DNA of 34,827 bases from Tritrichomonas foetus. Lineage: Eukaryota; Parabasalia; Tritrichomonadida; Tritrichomonadidae. How positions within the stretch are numbered: position 1 is the first letter of the stretch; every line of letters begins with the position of its first letter. Shown here one piece after another: positions 27,701 to 34,827 of this stretch. Below the pieces are notes generated by a model, which was given only the letters and a program-made list of their open reading frames with translations, searched no databases and was not told where the DNA came from. Location of the stretch: contig MLAK01000843.1 of the NCBI GenBank assembly GCA_001839685.1, positions 1-34,827 of the forward strand, read 5' to 3'. Made by a program: the position numbers and the translations under genes.

Positions 27701-29177
27701 ACATTGCTTGAAACTGTGGAGTATTTTCTTTTTTCGTTGGATTAAGTTTGTGATCTTTTTTCCTATTTTTTATTGGATCATTATTTAAATTTTTCTTTTG
27801 TTTTTCTTTATTCGGTTTTTGCGAAGGAATTTTTTCAAGATTTGAAATTAATTTAAACTTTTCGACTTGATTGTGAATATTTTCTAATTTTCTTGTGTCA
27901 AAAGCATCATTTTTAATCATTGTTTTTTGATTAGAACAAATCGTAATTCTTGTTTCATTTGGATGAGGAAAACTAGGTTTATAACTTGAAAAATCCGGAG
28001 CATTTATTGTTTGCTGGTCATTGGAATTATATTCATATTGTAAATTCAAATTAGAATTGATATTATTATTCATTTTTAATTCATTTGATAATTTGATGTG
28101 ATTTTGGTATTGATTGTTTGTAATCATTTTTGTTTCAAATGCTGGATTCATTTGATTCTGTAAAGATGTGGCGTTCTGAATCATTTGTTGCCTTAAAAAG
28201 AAGTTTGCATTTTGATGTTCCTGAAGTAGTTTTTGATGTTGAACATTAATTGGATTCAAATTTACAGGTGCTGAAAGAAAAATATTTGGATTTCCATTGG
28301 AAAGAGAATTCATTTGATTAATCAAAAAATCAACTTTATCCAATTCATTTTTTCCATGAAAATTATTCATATTCATATTTAAATTCGAGCAATATATAGA
28401 ATTTGGAGTATTAATATAATTAATGTCATTGTTAATTTTATGATCAAAATAAACTTTTTTAAATAAATCTGTCGCAAAACACAACATACAAAGTTTATCA
28501 CTTTGTTCAAGTTCTGTTGGTTTCCGAATTCCAATGACTGATAAAGCTGCTTCAATTTCTCTCCAATTTTTTGAAATTTCATTTGAACTTAATTTTTTTG
28601 AAAATGTTATTCTATTTAATCTGATTAGTTCTGGTCTAAGTTTTGACAAAATCATTGCTGGAATTTGACCAGTTCCAAAATCGAAAATAAAGTTAGGTGA
28701 GTTGGATAAAAATTCATTTTTGCAAATACTTCTTCCCCAATCATTGAAAGCATTTTCATATGATTCAATTTCTTTTCCAAAACATGTTGGTGAAATTGTT
28801 GATGGATTAAAATGAAAGCGAAGATAGTATTTCAAAATATCTCTTGATAAATTTAAATGTGATGAACTAAAATTATTATTTTCAAGTTCATTAATGGAAA
28901 TATCAACATTTGGTAAAAATCGTAACAAGTATGAACGAATTTGAGAGAAATTAGAATTTTCAAAATCATACGAATGATCAACAATAGATATAAATATTGA
29001 ATAAAATGTATGCTTTATGAAAGGCAAATTTCCTGGATTTAAAAGTTGATATCGACTTGTTGATAAAGCAGCAAAAACTGATCGTTCAGCCATTCCATTA
29101 TTATTTAAAATATTTTTGGGTGTTGTAGTTGAGTGAACAAGAAGAAAATTTCGAATCCACTCAATAGAAGCAGTCAT
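24792..29177 (-). CDS. Large Asn/Ser-rich protein, possible CH-like N-terminal region
   Basis: A 1461-residue protein from ATG 29177. Residues 1-240 are ordered. Within them, 143-240 read like a divergent calponin-homology fold: FNDWGRSI, FGTGQIPAMILSKLRPELI and NWREIEAALSVIGI match the spacing of its W-containing first helix, D-G-L-x-L core helix and N-x-x-x-A helix. Residues about 240-1380 are Asn/Ser/Lys/Gln low-complexity with short coils (a KLLKQYKKLKRLQK stretch and an EKKLLKKEFNGYKK-like coil). This part also holds two DPFD motifs (near 800 and 820), which in other eukaryotes bind AP-2 adaptor ears. The last 75 residues are ordered again. No membrane segment is present. A cytoskeletal or endocytic scaffold is conceivable; no family is established. 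Confidence 0.85.
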   Translation of the reverse strand: MTASIEWIRNFLLVHSTTTPKNILNNNGMAERSVFAALSTSRYQLLNPGNLPFIKHTFYSIFISIVDHSYDFENSNFSQIRSYLLRFLPNVDISINELENNNFSSSHLNLSRDILKYYLRFHFNPSTISPTCFGKEIESYENAFNDWGRSICKNEFLSNSPNFIFDFGTGQIPAMILSKLRPELIRLNRITFSKKLSSNEISKNWREIEAALSVIGIRKPTELEQSDKLCMLCFATDLFKKVYFDHKINNDINYINTPNSIYCSNLNMNMNNFHGKNELDKVDFLINQMNSLSNGNPNIFLSAPVNLNPINVQHQKLLQEHQNANFFLRQQMIQNATSLQNQMNPAFETKMITNNQYQNHIKLSNELKMNNNINSNLNLQYEYNSNDQQTINAPDFSSYKPSFPHPNETRITICSNQKTMIKNDAFDTRKLENIHNQVEKFKLISNLEKIPSQKPNKEKQKKNLNNDPIKNRKKDHKLNPTKKENTPQFQAMSSFAIDPTFPNQSIQTTSIELIKHKLLTENLSNEQKLKLLKQYKKLKRLQKLMLKQKPQIVNNDSQSSIKCSYVTFNNAENQNQNNTQENNHAKLKSNSANHRKHQKQVINRPILKKNSLFDDVLSADNEIDFSEEKTSHDFINHLKKEKDLLKKEFNGYKKGSELMDHINSFIEQQKEAIAVSSIVKNVKKSSIKRNDKIPDSSFNPTNPQSSQVFEIDPLLELNDQQKKSNLSNKEKKGNSYHSLISDPIVNISSKENSSAAINAKNNIQNNFHSDKKPKDHNKSNETYNQNLPMETNLKSQEFHDPFDTSSISKDSKMKITNDNNFDPFDSNSNISDHRNNILKTKDKKENKKNEPQFNKNSDILSNSLLNVINNKPNQDSKQNDALKANISNIGNHNIQNSLNYKSSEFSSDIQAVDLSINNSQSSKQYSIQNSIQNSAQNVVSSNQITTISEKENHLTSELTFSEISKINQPKSFGVSDLSSKFTISKTNKDILESKTSNKSVIKPEIKSEMSFPVDLSINTQSKMDISDFHAFKEKFYQSENISQNKTESIGNYNNGKNSEDLSIDLNSSEIPTPSSSSSTGFNNANNSLNNISLNIESKISNSQTNQNSQSSTRVESTVDEFIPEIEKYSSESKNENSFQNEKRDTNDKTNIKTNNQVNVKANSQTNDKINSNMNTFDSKNQVSLNNGKSKSGNSSRLSQNHSSSSSSSDSSIPFKIIKSDSSDSNEQDSTKGKQLEINNDNDKSENSKPVTSVIEEFDLSSLRQSRNKRPIPVPTPKAFSGPILLENEPVPKEQTKTKGPSSETRRVSFAIDMKLLAASYNNTLSNINHTQSTSNSNIEAGEDTFMSTNSMNHSFSIPIEERLRMYSREHTDLSLSFSETEPEIIKDYREATKSLSNKEYIWLSNDENAVLESLLPIIAATVEVQDIKTVVSKEVGLPKNHSSVARITANIITFLKEKKLI

Positions 29178-29253
29178 TCGATACGTTTATTAATTTTGTT
29201 AACGACCGTTTATATCACAAAAAATTCTTAAAGATTTATCAAAAAAACTACTG

Positions 29254-29445
29254 ATGATCACTTTTTGCGAATTTATATATCTAGATCCATTGAAAAAGAT
29301 TATCAATAATCTGAATGATCTCAAAGATACTTTTGTTGTTGCTGTGATGTCTGATGAATCCCCAGTCAATATCATTCAAAAAATTGGCCTTCTAATCACC
29401 AAAATGAACACCTTTCAAACGATAGATACCTCTTCTGAAATATGA
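29254..29445 (+). pseudogene. Short protein-like fragment
   Basis: A 63-codon frame from ATG 29254 with normal protein composition (ITKMNTFQTIDTS at the end). I do not recognise it. It could be a remnant of the same decayed gene as the fragment starting at 29442, or a chance frame. Confidence 0.2.
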
Positions 29446-29567
29446 CAAAAATCCAATTTATTGTAAATGGAAAAGAATATTATTTTCTGCAGAATATTCT
29501 TTTTAAATTGTCACTGACAATAAAAGCAATCGTTAATGAAGATTTACCAGAAGTTTCTCCATTTTAA
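29442..29567 (+). pseudogene. Truncated N-terminus like ankyrin/LRR-family proteins
   Basis: A 41-codon frame beginning MTKIQFIVNGKEYYFLQNIL. It recalls the N-terminal strand-loop of trichomonad DUF3447, BTB or leucine-rich proteins (hydrophobic-x-NGK-x-hydrophobic, then a helix with LFKLSLTIKAIV). It stops after 41 residues, so if related it is a severed 5' end. The family match is by eye. Confidence 0.25.
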
Positions 29568-29747
29568 ATATAAATGAAATTTAATTTGAATTTCAGGTTG
29601 ATTGGCCAAATAAATCCTTGACACAAAAGTAAAATCTGAATAAAGAGTGTTTGCTTTAAGTTTTGACCAATGATTCAAGCTGTTTTATGAAAAAAGATTG
29701 ATGAAGAAATGAATAAAATTTTTAAATATAAACAGAAAAAGACAGAA

Positions 29748-31241
29748 TTATTCCAGTGTTGAAATAATTGGTAATGTTGGTGCGAGTTCCTTTCCATCCA
29801 AGCTTTCATAGTTAGCTCCACTCGCCAGGAGGTTCACAGATTGAAGTCCATTGATTGATACTGAAGGATTTCCTTCTCCATTTAAAGGCGAATATTTCTT
29901 TGCTTTTTTTCCGCGTGTGTCGTCTGCGAAGATTATCACGAAAGTTCCGAAAACAGAAGATGCAACGCTCAAAGCCCATAATGCAATCTTATATCCAAGT
30001 GGTGAGTAGTGTCCTGGATTTTCTTCAATCTCATATTTCGCTAACCACTTTCCAGTCCCAATTTGATACGCAATTGTTGAAATATACGCATAAAGATTAT
30101 TGCAACCAACAGCTGAACCTGCGACAGAAGCATGGAAATATTCTCTACACATTGGATATGCAACATTTGTCATTGAATTTGAAAAAACTGCATATGTGAA
30201 GAAAAGTGCCACGATTGCGACGGTTGGGATATTTTCCAAAATTACAAACGGCACCAAACAAAGAGTAGCGATTAGCGAAGACCAAAAAACAACCCATTTT
30301 CGAGTATTAAATAATTCAGCCACGAATGGAATGACTAAAGCACCGACAACATTTCCGATTGAAATCGCCATCATAATATTTCCCATTTGAACGATGGAAT
30401 AGCCGTAAACGTCTTTAAGATAAGGCCCACCCCACATTCCGTTTATATTGAAAAAAGGGCCGTTAATTCCGAGATTATATAATCCGACCATCCAAAATGA
30501 AAAATTCTTAATTACCGTGATAAAATTGCGACCAAGTTGCTTCATTTTTTCTTTCATACTCATTGTTGAAGTATTGTTTGCGGTTTCTGAGTTGACTGGC
30601 GAATATCCCCACGCGATTGGATTTCCTCGAACGAAAATGAGAGTCAGCGTTGACGCGACAAAACCGAAAATCGAAACAAGAAAGAAACACCATCTCCACC
30701 CAAGAAGATCAGCAACAATCGAAAATGGGCCTTGCGCAATCAACCCCCCACATCCGGCAAAAGCGCAAAAAACGCCGACAGATCGAGAGTATTGATCGAG
30801 AGAAAACCAATTAGCGCATGATCGACAGGCTGAAACGTATATCGGGCCAGATCCAATTCCGACCAACAATCTGCCTATGCAGCCAACAAAAAGCGTTTTC
30901 GATAGACCGCACATCAAGGAGCCTACTGCGGCCATCAGCGAGCATGTTCCGATCAAAAATCGTGGATCCATCACATCCGCTAAAAGGCCGGCAAAAGGCT
31001 GGATAATCGCGTAGGGGTAGAAAAACATCGAACTGAAGATTGACAAGTCGTTGGTTGGAACGCCATAAGATTCTGCCATTGGCTCCGAAACAATCGAGGG
31101 AACTGCGCGTTGAAAGAAGACGATGATATCACAAAATGCGATCAGAGTAATTGTGAAAAGACGCCAGGTTTTAAATCCTTTTTGGTCTTCTGGCTTTGTA
31201 GAGGTGCCTGTTTCGCTAATAAGGCTGGTATTATCAATCAT
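29748..31241 (-). CDS. Major facilitator superfamily transporter
   Basis: A 497-residue polytopic membrane carrier with about 12 helices. A hydrophilic N-terminus of about 25 residues precedes the first helix. The loop 2-3 signature is GLLADVMDPRFLIG, a divergent form of the MFS G-x-x-x-D-(R/K)-x-G-R-R motif, with its degenerate copy VAELFNTRKWVVFWSS between helices 8 and 9. GRLLVGIGSGPIYVSA in helix 4 matches the R-x-x-x-G-x-G element common in sugar-phosphate and organic-anion exchangers. The C-terminal 60 residues are cytosolic and Ser/Asn-rich. The substrate cannot be told; an anion or sugar-phosphate type is a guess. GC is higher than in the neighbouring Asn-rich genes. ATG 31241 gives the typical N-terminus. 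The 7TM gene lies 407 bases upstream on the same strand. Confidence 0.92.
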   Translation of the reverse strand: MIDNTSLISETGTSTKPEDQKGFKTWRLFTITLIAFCDIIVFFQRAVPSIVSEPMAESYGVPTNDLSIFSSMFFYPYAIIQPFAGLLADVMDPRFLIGTCSLMAAVGSLMCGLSKTLFVGCIGRLLVGIGSGPIYVSACRSCANWFSLDQYSRSVGVFCAFAGCGGLIAQGPFSIVADLLGWRWCFFLVSIFGFVASTLTLIFVRGNPIAWGYSPVNSETANNTSTMSMKEKMKQLGRNFITVIKNFSFWMVGLYNLGINGPFFNINGMWGGPYLKDVYGYSIVQMGNIMMAISIGNVVGALVIPFVAELFNTRKWVVFWSSLIATLCLVPFVILENIPTVAIVALFFTYAVFSNSMTNVAYPMCREYFHASVAGSAVGCNNLYAYISTIAYQIGTGKWLAKYEIEENPGHYSPLGYKIALWALSVASSVFGTFVIIFADDTRGKKAKKYSPLNGEGNPSVSINGLQSVNLLASGANYESLDGKELAPTLPIISTLE

Positions 31242-31648
31242 TGTTATCTGGATATTTTAAATCACATGTCGTTCTCAAATCTCATGAATCACATTTGGAA
31301 ATTCATTTTATTTTGAGAACAATTGAATAGGTTAGTGGATGCATTGTATGAATAGTATATCAAATTATTTCAATAGCGATAGTTTTCTGAATCATTTGTC
31401 ATTGAAAAAAAATCTATATATCGTATCTTTTTTTTCAAAAAGTGAATATTTTTTTATATTGGTGAATTTTCAAACAAATATATCTCTTCTTATAATTGTC
31501 CAAATAATTAAATAGTTAGTTTTTTAGAAAGTAAACAAAAGTATAAATTAATAATTGAAAAATTAACAAAAAGGGAATGACTAATTTTTATATGAAAATA
31601 ATTTCCTGAATGATGCATTTAATTAATTATCTTATCGTAGTAACCATT
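31242..31648. other. Spacer upstream of the MFS gene
   Basis: 407 AT-rich bases, with a TTTTTTTT run near 31430. No initiator match was found just before the MFS ATG. Nothing else was seen. Confidence 0.5.
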
Positions 31649-32713
31649 TTATGTATAATAAGTTTCACCAATGCTATTATCGGGAAGAAGCTCTTCTTGG
31701 TTTGTAGCAATTGTTGTGTCTTTTTTGTTCCCATAGAATCTTTTTATAAATTCATGGAAATCAACAATCGGCTCAGGGGGAAGCAAAGTATCACTAGTCC
31801 ATGAAATGTTGCTACTTCCATTCACTTCAACCATTTTGATATCTAATCCTTTTAGAATTAGATAATCAATTCTGCTACGATCATTGTCATCTGCTGGATC
31901 ATCTCTGAAGTACGATTCATTTTCATTAAAGTTAAACATGTACAAAATCATTCCAAGAACTGCCCATTGTGCAAGAATTGAAATAACATAAACAGCATAA
32001 GCAATAGCAGAAATAAATGATAAAGCTGAATATAATACATTACAACCAATGTAAACAAGAGTTGGAATACAAATATTTCTTTGTATTAAATATTTTTGAT
32101 ACACTGGTGTTGAAAATACATTGGTGCCTGATGAAGCAATTTCTCTGAAGTGTGCAATATATGTGTAGTAAGATTTGAAAACATCAAAGACAAATAATAA
32201 AGCAGTAATCACATATAATACTAAATAAATGATATAAAATAAGTAGAAAACAAAAGATGAACTAATGATAAATTGATTATTACATACAAAAGCAAATATA
32301 TTGAAACCAAATGTACATGAACAAACAATAGTATAGAAAATCAAGTTGTTAACTTTCAACCCTGGAATTGTTGTATTTATGTTTGCTAGTCTTGTTAATC
32401 CATATCCAGTTGAGAGGGAAAATGCAACAATATTAAATAATAAACAAAAAATTGTTGAGAAATTGTTACATGCCATCAGAGTATTGGTATATTTTTTTAA
32501 TTCCGCGTAACTATGTGTTGGATCTAACGAATACAACACGAAGTAAGGTATTTGAGTAATCAACATCATGACAAACACCGATATTATCAAGTAGTGAATA
32601 AGTCTAAATGACCTTCCTTTTTTATGTGCAAAGTAGGCCCATGGGGCAACGCTCAGTGAGTAAAAGAAATTCAATATGTTGATTGCATATCCACCACTAA
32701 TGACAGCAGTCAT
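31649..32713 (-). CDS. Seven-helix membrane protein, LU7TM/GOST-like
   Basis: A 354-residue protein when started at the internal ATG 32713 (MTAVISGGYAIN). The frame is open to 32761, but an initiator (TCACAC) lies 11-16 bases before the internal ATG, so I prefer it. Seven strongly hydrophobic helices are visible (from about residue 6 to about 275), with a basic loop after the first (HKKGRS) and after the third (STGYGLTRLAN). A cytosolic C-terminal tail of about 80 residues contains an acidic RDDPADDNDRSR stretch. The SxGYGLxR element at the end of helix 3 recalls the GYGIVRP element of LU7TM/GOST family proteins. Those act in Golgi trafficking or signalling, but the usual N-terminal lumenal domain is absent. 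A novel trichomonad 7TM family is equally possible. Confidence 0.8.
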   Translation of the reverse strand: MTAVISGGYAINILNFFYSLSVAPWAYFAHKKGRSFRLIHYLIISVFVMMLITQIPYFVLYSLDPTHSYAELKKYTNTLMACNNFSTIFCLLFNIVAFSLSTGYGLTRLANINTTIPGLKVNNLIFYTIVCSCTFGFNIFAFVCNNQFIISSSFVFYLFYIIYLVLYVITALLFVFDVFKSYYTYIAHFREIASSGTNVFSTPVYQKYLIQRNICIPTLVYIGCNVLYSALSFISAIAYAVYVISILAQWAVLGMILYMFNFNENESYFRDDPADDNDRSRIDYLILKGLDIKMVEVNGSSNISWTSDTLLPPEPIVDFHEFIKRFYGNKKDTTIATNQEELLPDNSIGETYYT

Positions 32714-32723
32714 TTCAAAAAAA

Positions 32724-32729
32724 GTGTGA
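32724..32729 (-). promoter_or_regulatory. Initiator element of the 7TM gene
   Basis: On the minus strand this reads TCACAC, a match to TCA-Py-(T/A), and implies a 13-base leader before ATG 32713. It supports the internal start over the ATG at 32761. Confidence 0.5.
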
Positions 32730-33089
32730 TATAGTTTTAAATGCAGATATTTTCGATTCAATTCACATTGAAATAAAATGATTGAGTACAGTTTTCAAAT
32801 AATATATTAAACTAGTTGGACAACTTTTTATTTTGAAAGGAAATAGTCTCTCAAAAGTTTATGAATGAAAAAAATTTTGGATTCACCGAAAATATATTTT
32901 CACAAGGCAATTTATCAAAAAGATTGATGAAAAAGTCCTTTACATTGGCCTACTCATCAAACGTTACTATATTGGCTTTTAAAGCCTTTAAATCTTGAAG
33001 AAATAGAGATATTCATGCAAAACTGAGTAATCTTTCGAATTATTTCAAATTGAAATACCCCTCTTTTCGCAAATAGCTGATTAATATGA

Positions 33090-33359
33090 TATCTTTTTGG
33101 AATAAATGCTGAAGAATTATTAATATACATATATAGATTAATAGTATCATATTTAATCGATATCAAAACAAGATATTTAGCTCTGCAAAAATATGAAATT
33201 GAATGGTTAGTGAAAAGATCAAATGAAAGTCTAACAAAAATATATCATACAATTACAGAAAAAGTTTTGGCTTCGAAAAAAACAATTCTTGACTTTTATA
33301 AGGGAAACTCCTGTCTTAATTTAGAGATGAATATCAATACATTAGAGATTAATAACTGA
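33090..33359 (+). pseudogene. Startless protein-like frame
   Basis: An 89-codon frame bounded by stops (TGA 33087-33089 and TGA 33357-33359), without an N-terminal ATG. It reads as a regular helical protein (EELLIYIYRLIVSYLIDIKT; YLALQKYEIEWLVKRSNESL). This suggests a decayed gene, with a frame change upstream where another frame gives FKLKYPSFRK. The family is unknown, and chance is not excluded. Confidence 0.25.
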
Positions 33360-33865
33360 GACATTCCCATCTAAATCATTTTAAGTCGAAAATATCACGA
33401 CAAATTCATCAATTTCTAACGGGCTTTTTTAAAATGTAGAATTTCGTCGAATTTTGAGAAGAAAGGTCAATTGATATTTACCATTTCACCATGAATTTCA
33501 CCTTCTCCAACGATTTTCATCCCGTCAAGATGAATTTTCTGATGGAATCTGACACATCCGACCATTTATAATCATCATANGAACTTTTTGTGAATAATTG
33601 AGTTTGGCAGTAAAAAAAGAAAAAAAAAATTCATCAAAACGAACGTTTATTTAATTTTTTTTTTTTTTTCATTTTTTGCTGCAAAATGAATGAAAATGAC
33701 AACGATATGTATCATTATAACACTGTAGTTTGACATTTTGTAATTATTGATTATCATATCTTCAATTTTCAGAAAGTTATTTCTCATTTCTTAGGAAAAA
33801 TAAGTATTTTCTCAAATTGAATCCAATTAACCACTTCCTTCTTCACTAAAACCGATTTTTGGCGA

Positions 33866-34105
33866 CTAATTTGAAGTAAACGCATTTTTGGTTTCATTTG
33901 AATTNTTTCGAAAAATTGAAAATAAGGATTTCCAAAGTTTTTCGTGTACTTTTGAGTTCACTTTTAATATGTATTCAATAAAATCTTTTATTTTTCCTCG
34001 ATATAATTGTTTAGTTTTTTCGTTATTCATAGATTTCCTTTTTTTAATCATGATAAACAAAAAGTCTTTCTCATTTTTAAAATTCCCAAATAAGTCAATC
34101 TTCAT
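33866..34105 (-). CDS. Small Lys-rich open frame
   Basis: 79 codons from ATG 34105, containing one N at 33905. The protein is Lys/Phe/Ile-rich (KIDLFGNFKNEKDFLFIMI...). A TCATA initiator-like match overlaps the ATG. No family. It may be random AT-rich coding or part of a decayed gene. Confidence 0.2.
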   Translation of the reverse strand: MKIDLFGNFKNEKDFLFIMIKKRKSMNNEKTKQLYRGKIKDFIEYILKVNSKVHEKLWKSLFSIFRXNSNETKNAFTSN

Positions 34106-34160
34106 TATGAATCGGCTATGAAAACCTTGAAAAAGGAATGAAAACTAAAAAAACAGAAAT

Positions 34161-34827
34161 GAGTTAAACTATAAATGAAATGAGTTAAANTATCATAGAA
34201 AAGTAGAAAAAACGAATGATGATATAGAATTACTAATATAAGTGATTGAAATTGGAAAGGAAAAGAGTTATACTATCAAAGAAAAGAGTTAAATTATCAA
34301 AGAAAAGAGTTAAACTATCAAAGAAAAGAGTTAAACTATCAAAGAAAAGAGTTAAACTATCAAAGAAAGTAGTTAAACTATAAAGGAAAGAATGAAACTA
34401 TCAAAGAAAGGAGAAGAAAACGGATGAGAGTATAGAATTACTAATATAAGTGATTGAAATTGGAAAAGAAAATAGTGAACCTATCAAAGAAAAGAGTTAA
34501 ACTATCAAAGAAATGAGTTAAATTATCAAAGAAATGAGTTAAACAATAAAGGAAAGGAGTTAAACAATAAAAGAAAGTAGTTAAACAATAAAAGAAATGA
34601 GTTAATCTATCAAAGAAAGGAGTTAATCTATCAAGGAAATAGTTAATCTATCAAAATAAAGAGTTAAACAATAAAAGAAAGGAGTTAAACAATAAAAGAA
34701 AGAGGTTAATCTATCAAAGAAAAGAGTTAATCTATCAAAGAAATAAGTTAATCTATCAAAGAAAGTAGTTAAACAATAAAAGAAAGTAGTTAAACAATAA
34801 AAGAAATGAGTTAATCTATCAAAGAAA
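34161..34827. repeat. 21-bp minisatellite with higher-order structure
   Basis: A tandem array of mostly 21-base units, running off the window. Three unit types differ in the core: TTAAACTATCAAAG (A), TTAAACAATAAAAG (B) and TTAATCTATCAAAG (C). The first part is mainly A units and includes a unique block (tatagaattactaatataag plus flanks) that occurs twice, at 34223 and 34431, 208 bases apart. From about 34535 the order becomes B-B-B, C-C-C, B-B, C-C-C, B-B, C, i.e. a 5-unit higher-order period of about 105 bases. One unit near 34620-34640 is 20 bases. One N lies at 34190. Confidence 0.95.

Larger units (their letters stand above)
29178..29747. other. Spacer with short gene-family-like fragments
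   Basis: 570 bases between the 1461-residue gene and the MFS gene's 3' end. Two short plus-strand frames, 29254-29445 and 29442-29567, overlap by four bases and look protein-like. They are described separately. Beyond 29567 nothing was recognised. Confidence 0.45.
32730..34160. other. Gene-poor region
   Basis: 1.4 kb without a convincing gene. It holds a startless frame at 33090-33359, a small Lys-rich minus-strand frame at 33866-34105, adenine- and thymine-rich tracts at 33616-33669, and single N bases at 33580 and 33905. Otherwise it is AT-rich DNA. Confidence 0.5.

Noticed and set aside
34161..34827. CRISPR array
   Set aside because: Units are contiguous without unique spacers and the organism is eukaryotic; this is a minisatellite.

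Overview
The window looks like nuclear DNA of a parabasalid (trichomonad) protist, most likely a Tritrichomonas-type species. The evidence is: very AT-rich spacers; long intron-free genes packed on both strands; Asn/Ser/Lys-rich low-complexity proteins; an ankyrin protein of the DUF3447 type that is greatly expanded in trichomonads; ATP-binding cassette A-type half transporters; and TCA-Py-(T/A) initiator-like motifs a few bases before some ATGs. The species is inferred. Four single N bases (135, 33580, 33905, 34190) and long homopolymers show a draft assembly.

Layout. 1-1370: gene-poor DNA with a possible decayed family-B DNA polymerase fragment, a 17-bp tandem repeat and an inverted repeat, leading to a clear eIF4E gene (1371-2054, +). 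2556-3662 (-): Asn/Ser-rich protein with acidic serine clusters. 4452-8465 (+): 1337-residue helical protein of unknown function with an acidic disordered tail. 8739-9422 (-) and 9770 onward (+): a divergent pair of unknown genes with high use of C at third codon positions; the second is interrupted by an in-frame TAG. 10971-13460 (-) and 14124-16841 (+): two complete half-size ABCA transporters, head to head across a 663-bp spacer with a strong dyad. 17203-18939 (-): DUF3447/ankyrin protein. 19911-21341 (+): Stealth-family sugar-phosphate transferase. 21982-22533 (+): small tail-anchored protein with a duplicated DGRC motif. 22660-23230: frame-shifted remnant of a repeat-type surface protein between two long poly-T tracts. 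23487-24485 (-): coiled-coil protein. 24792-29177 (-): 1461-residue Asn/Ser-rich protein with a possible calponin-homology-like N-terminal region. 29748-31241 (-): MFS transporter. 31649-32713 (-): seven-helix membrane protein. 32714-34827: no convincing gene, ending in a 21-bp minisatellite with higher-order structure that runs off the window.

The genes do not form an operon-like pathway. The one clear functional unit is the divergent ABCA pair, which could supply the two halves of one transporter under a shared promoter. Many membrane or secretory proteins lie close together (two ABCA halves, the Stealth transferase, a tail-anchored protein, the MFS carrier, the 7TM protein), but this may be chance. 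Several starts were moved from non-ATG codons to the first in-frame ATG (4452, 3662, 21982) or to an internal ATG with a better initiator (32713).
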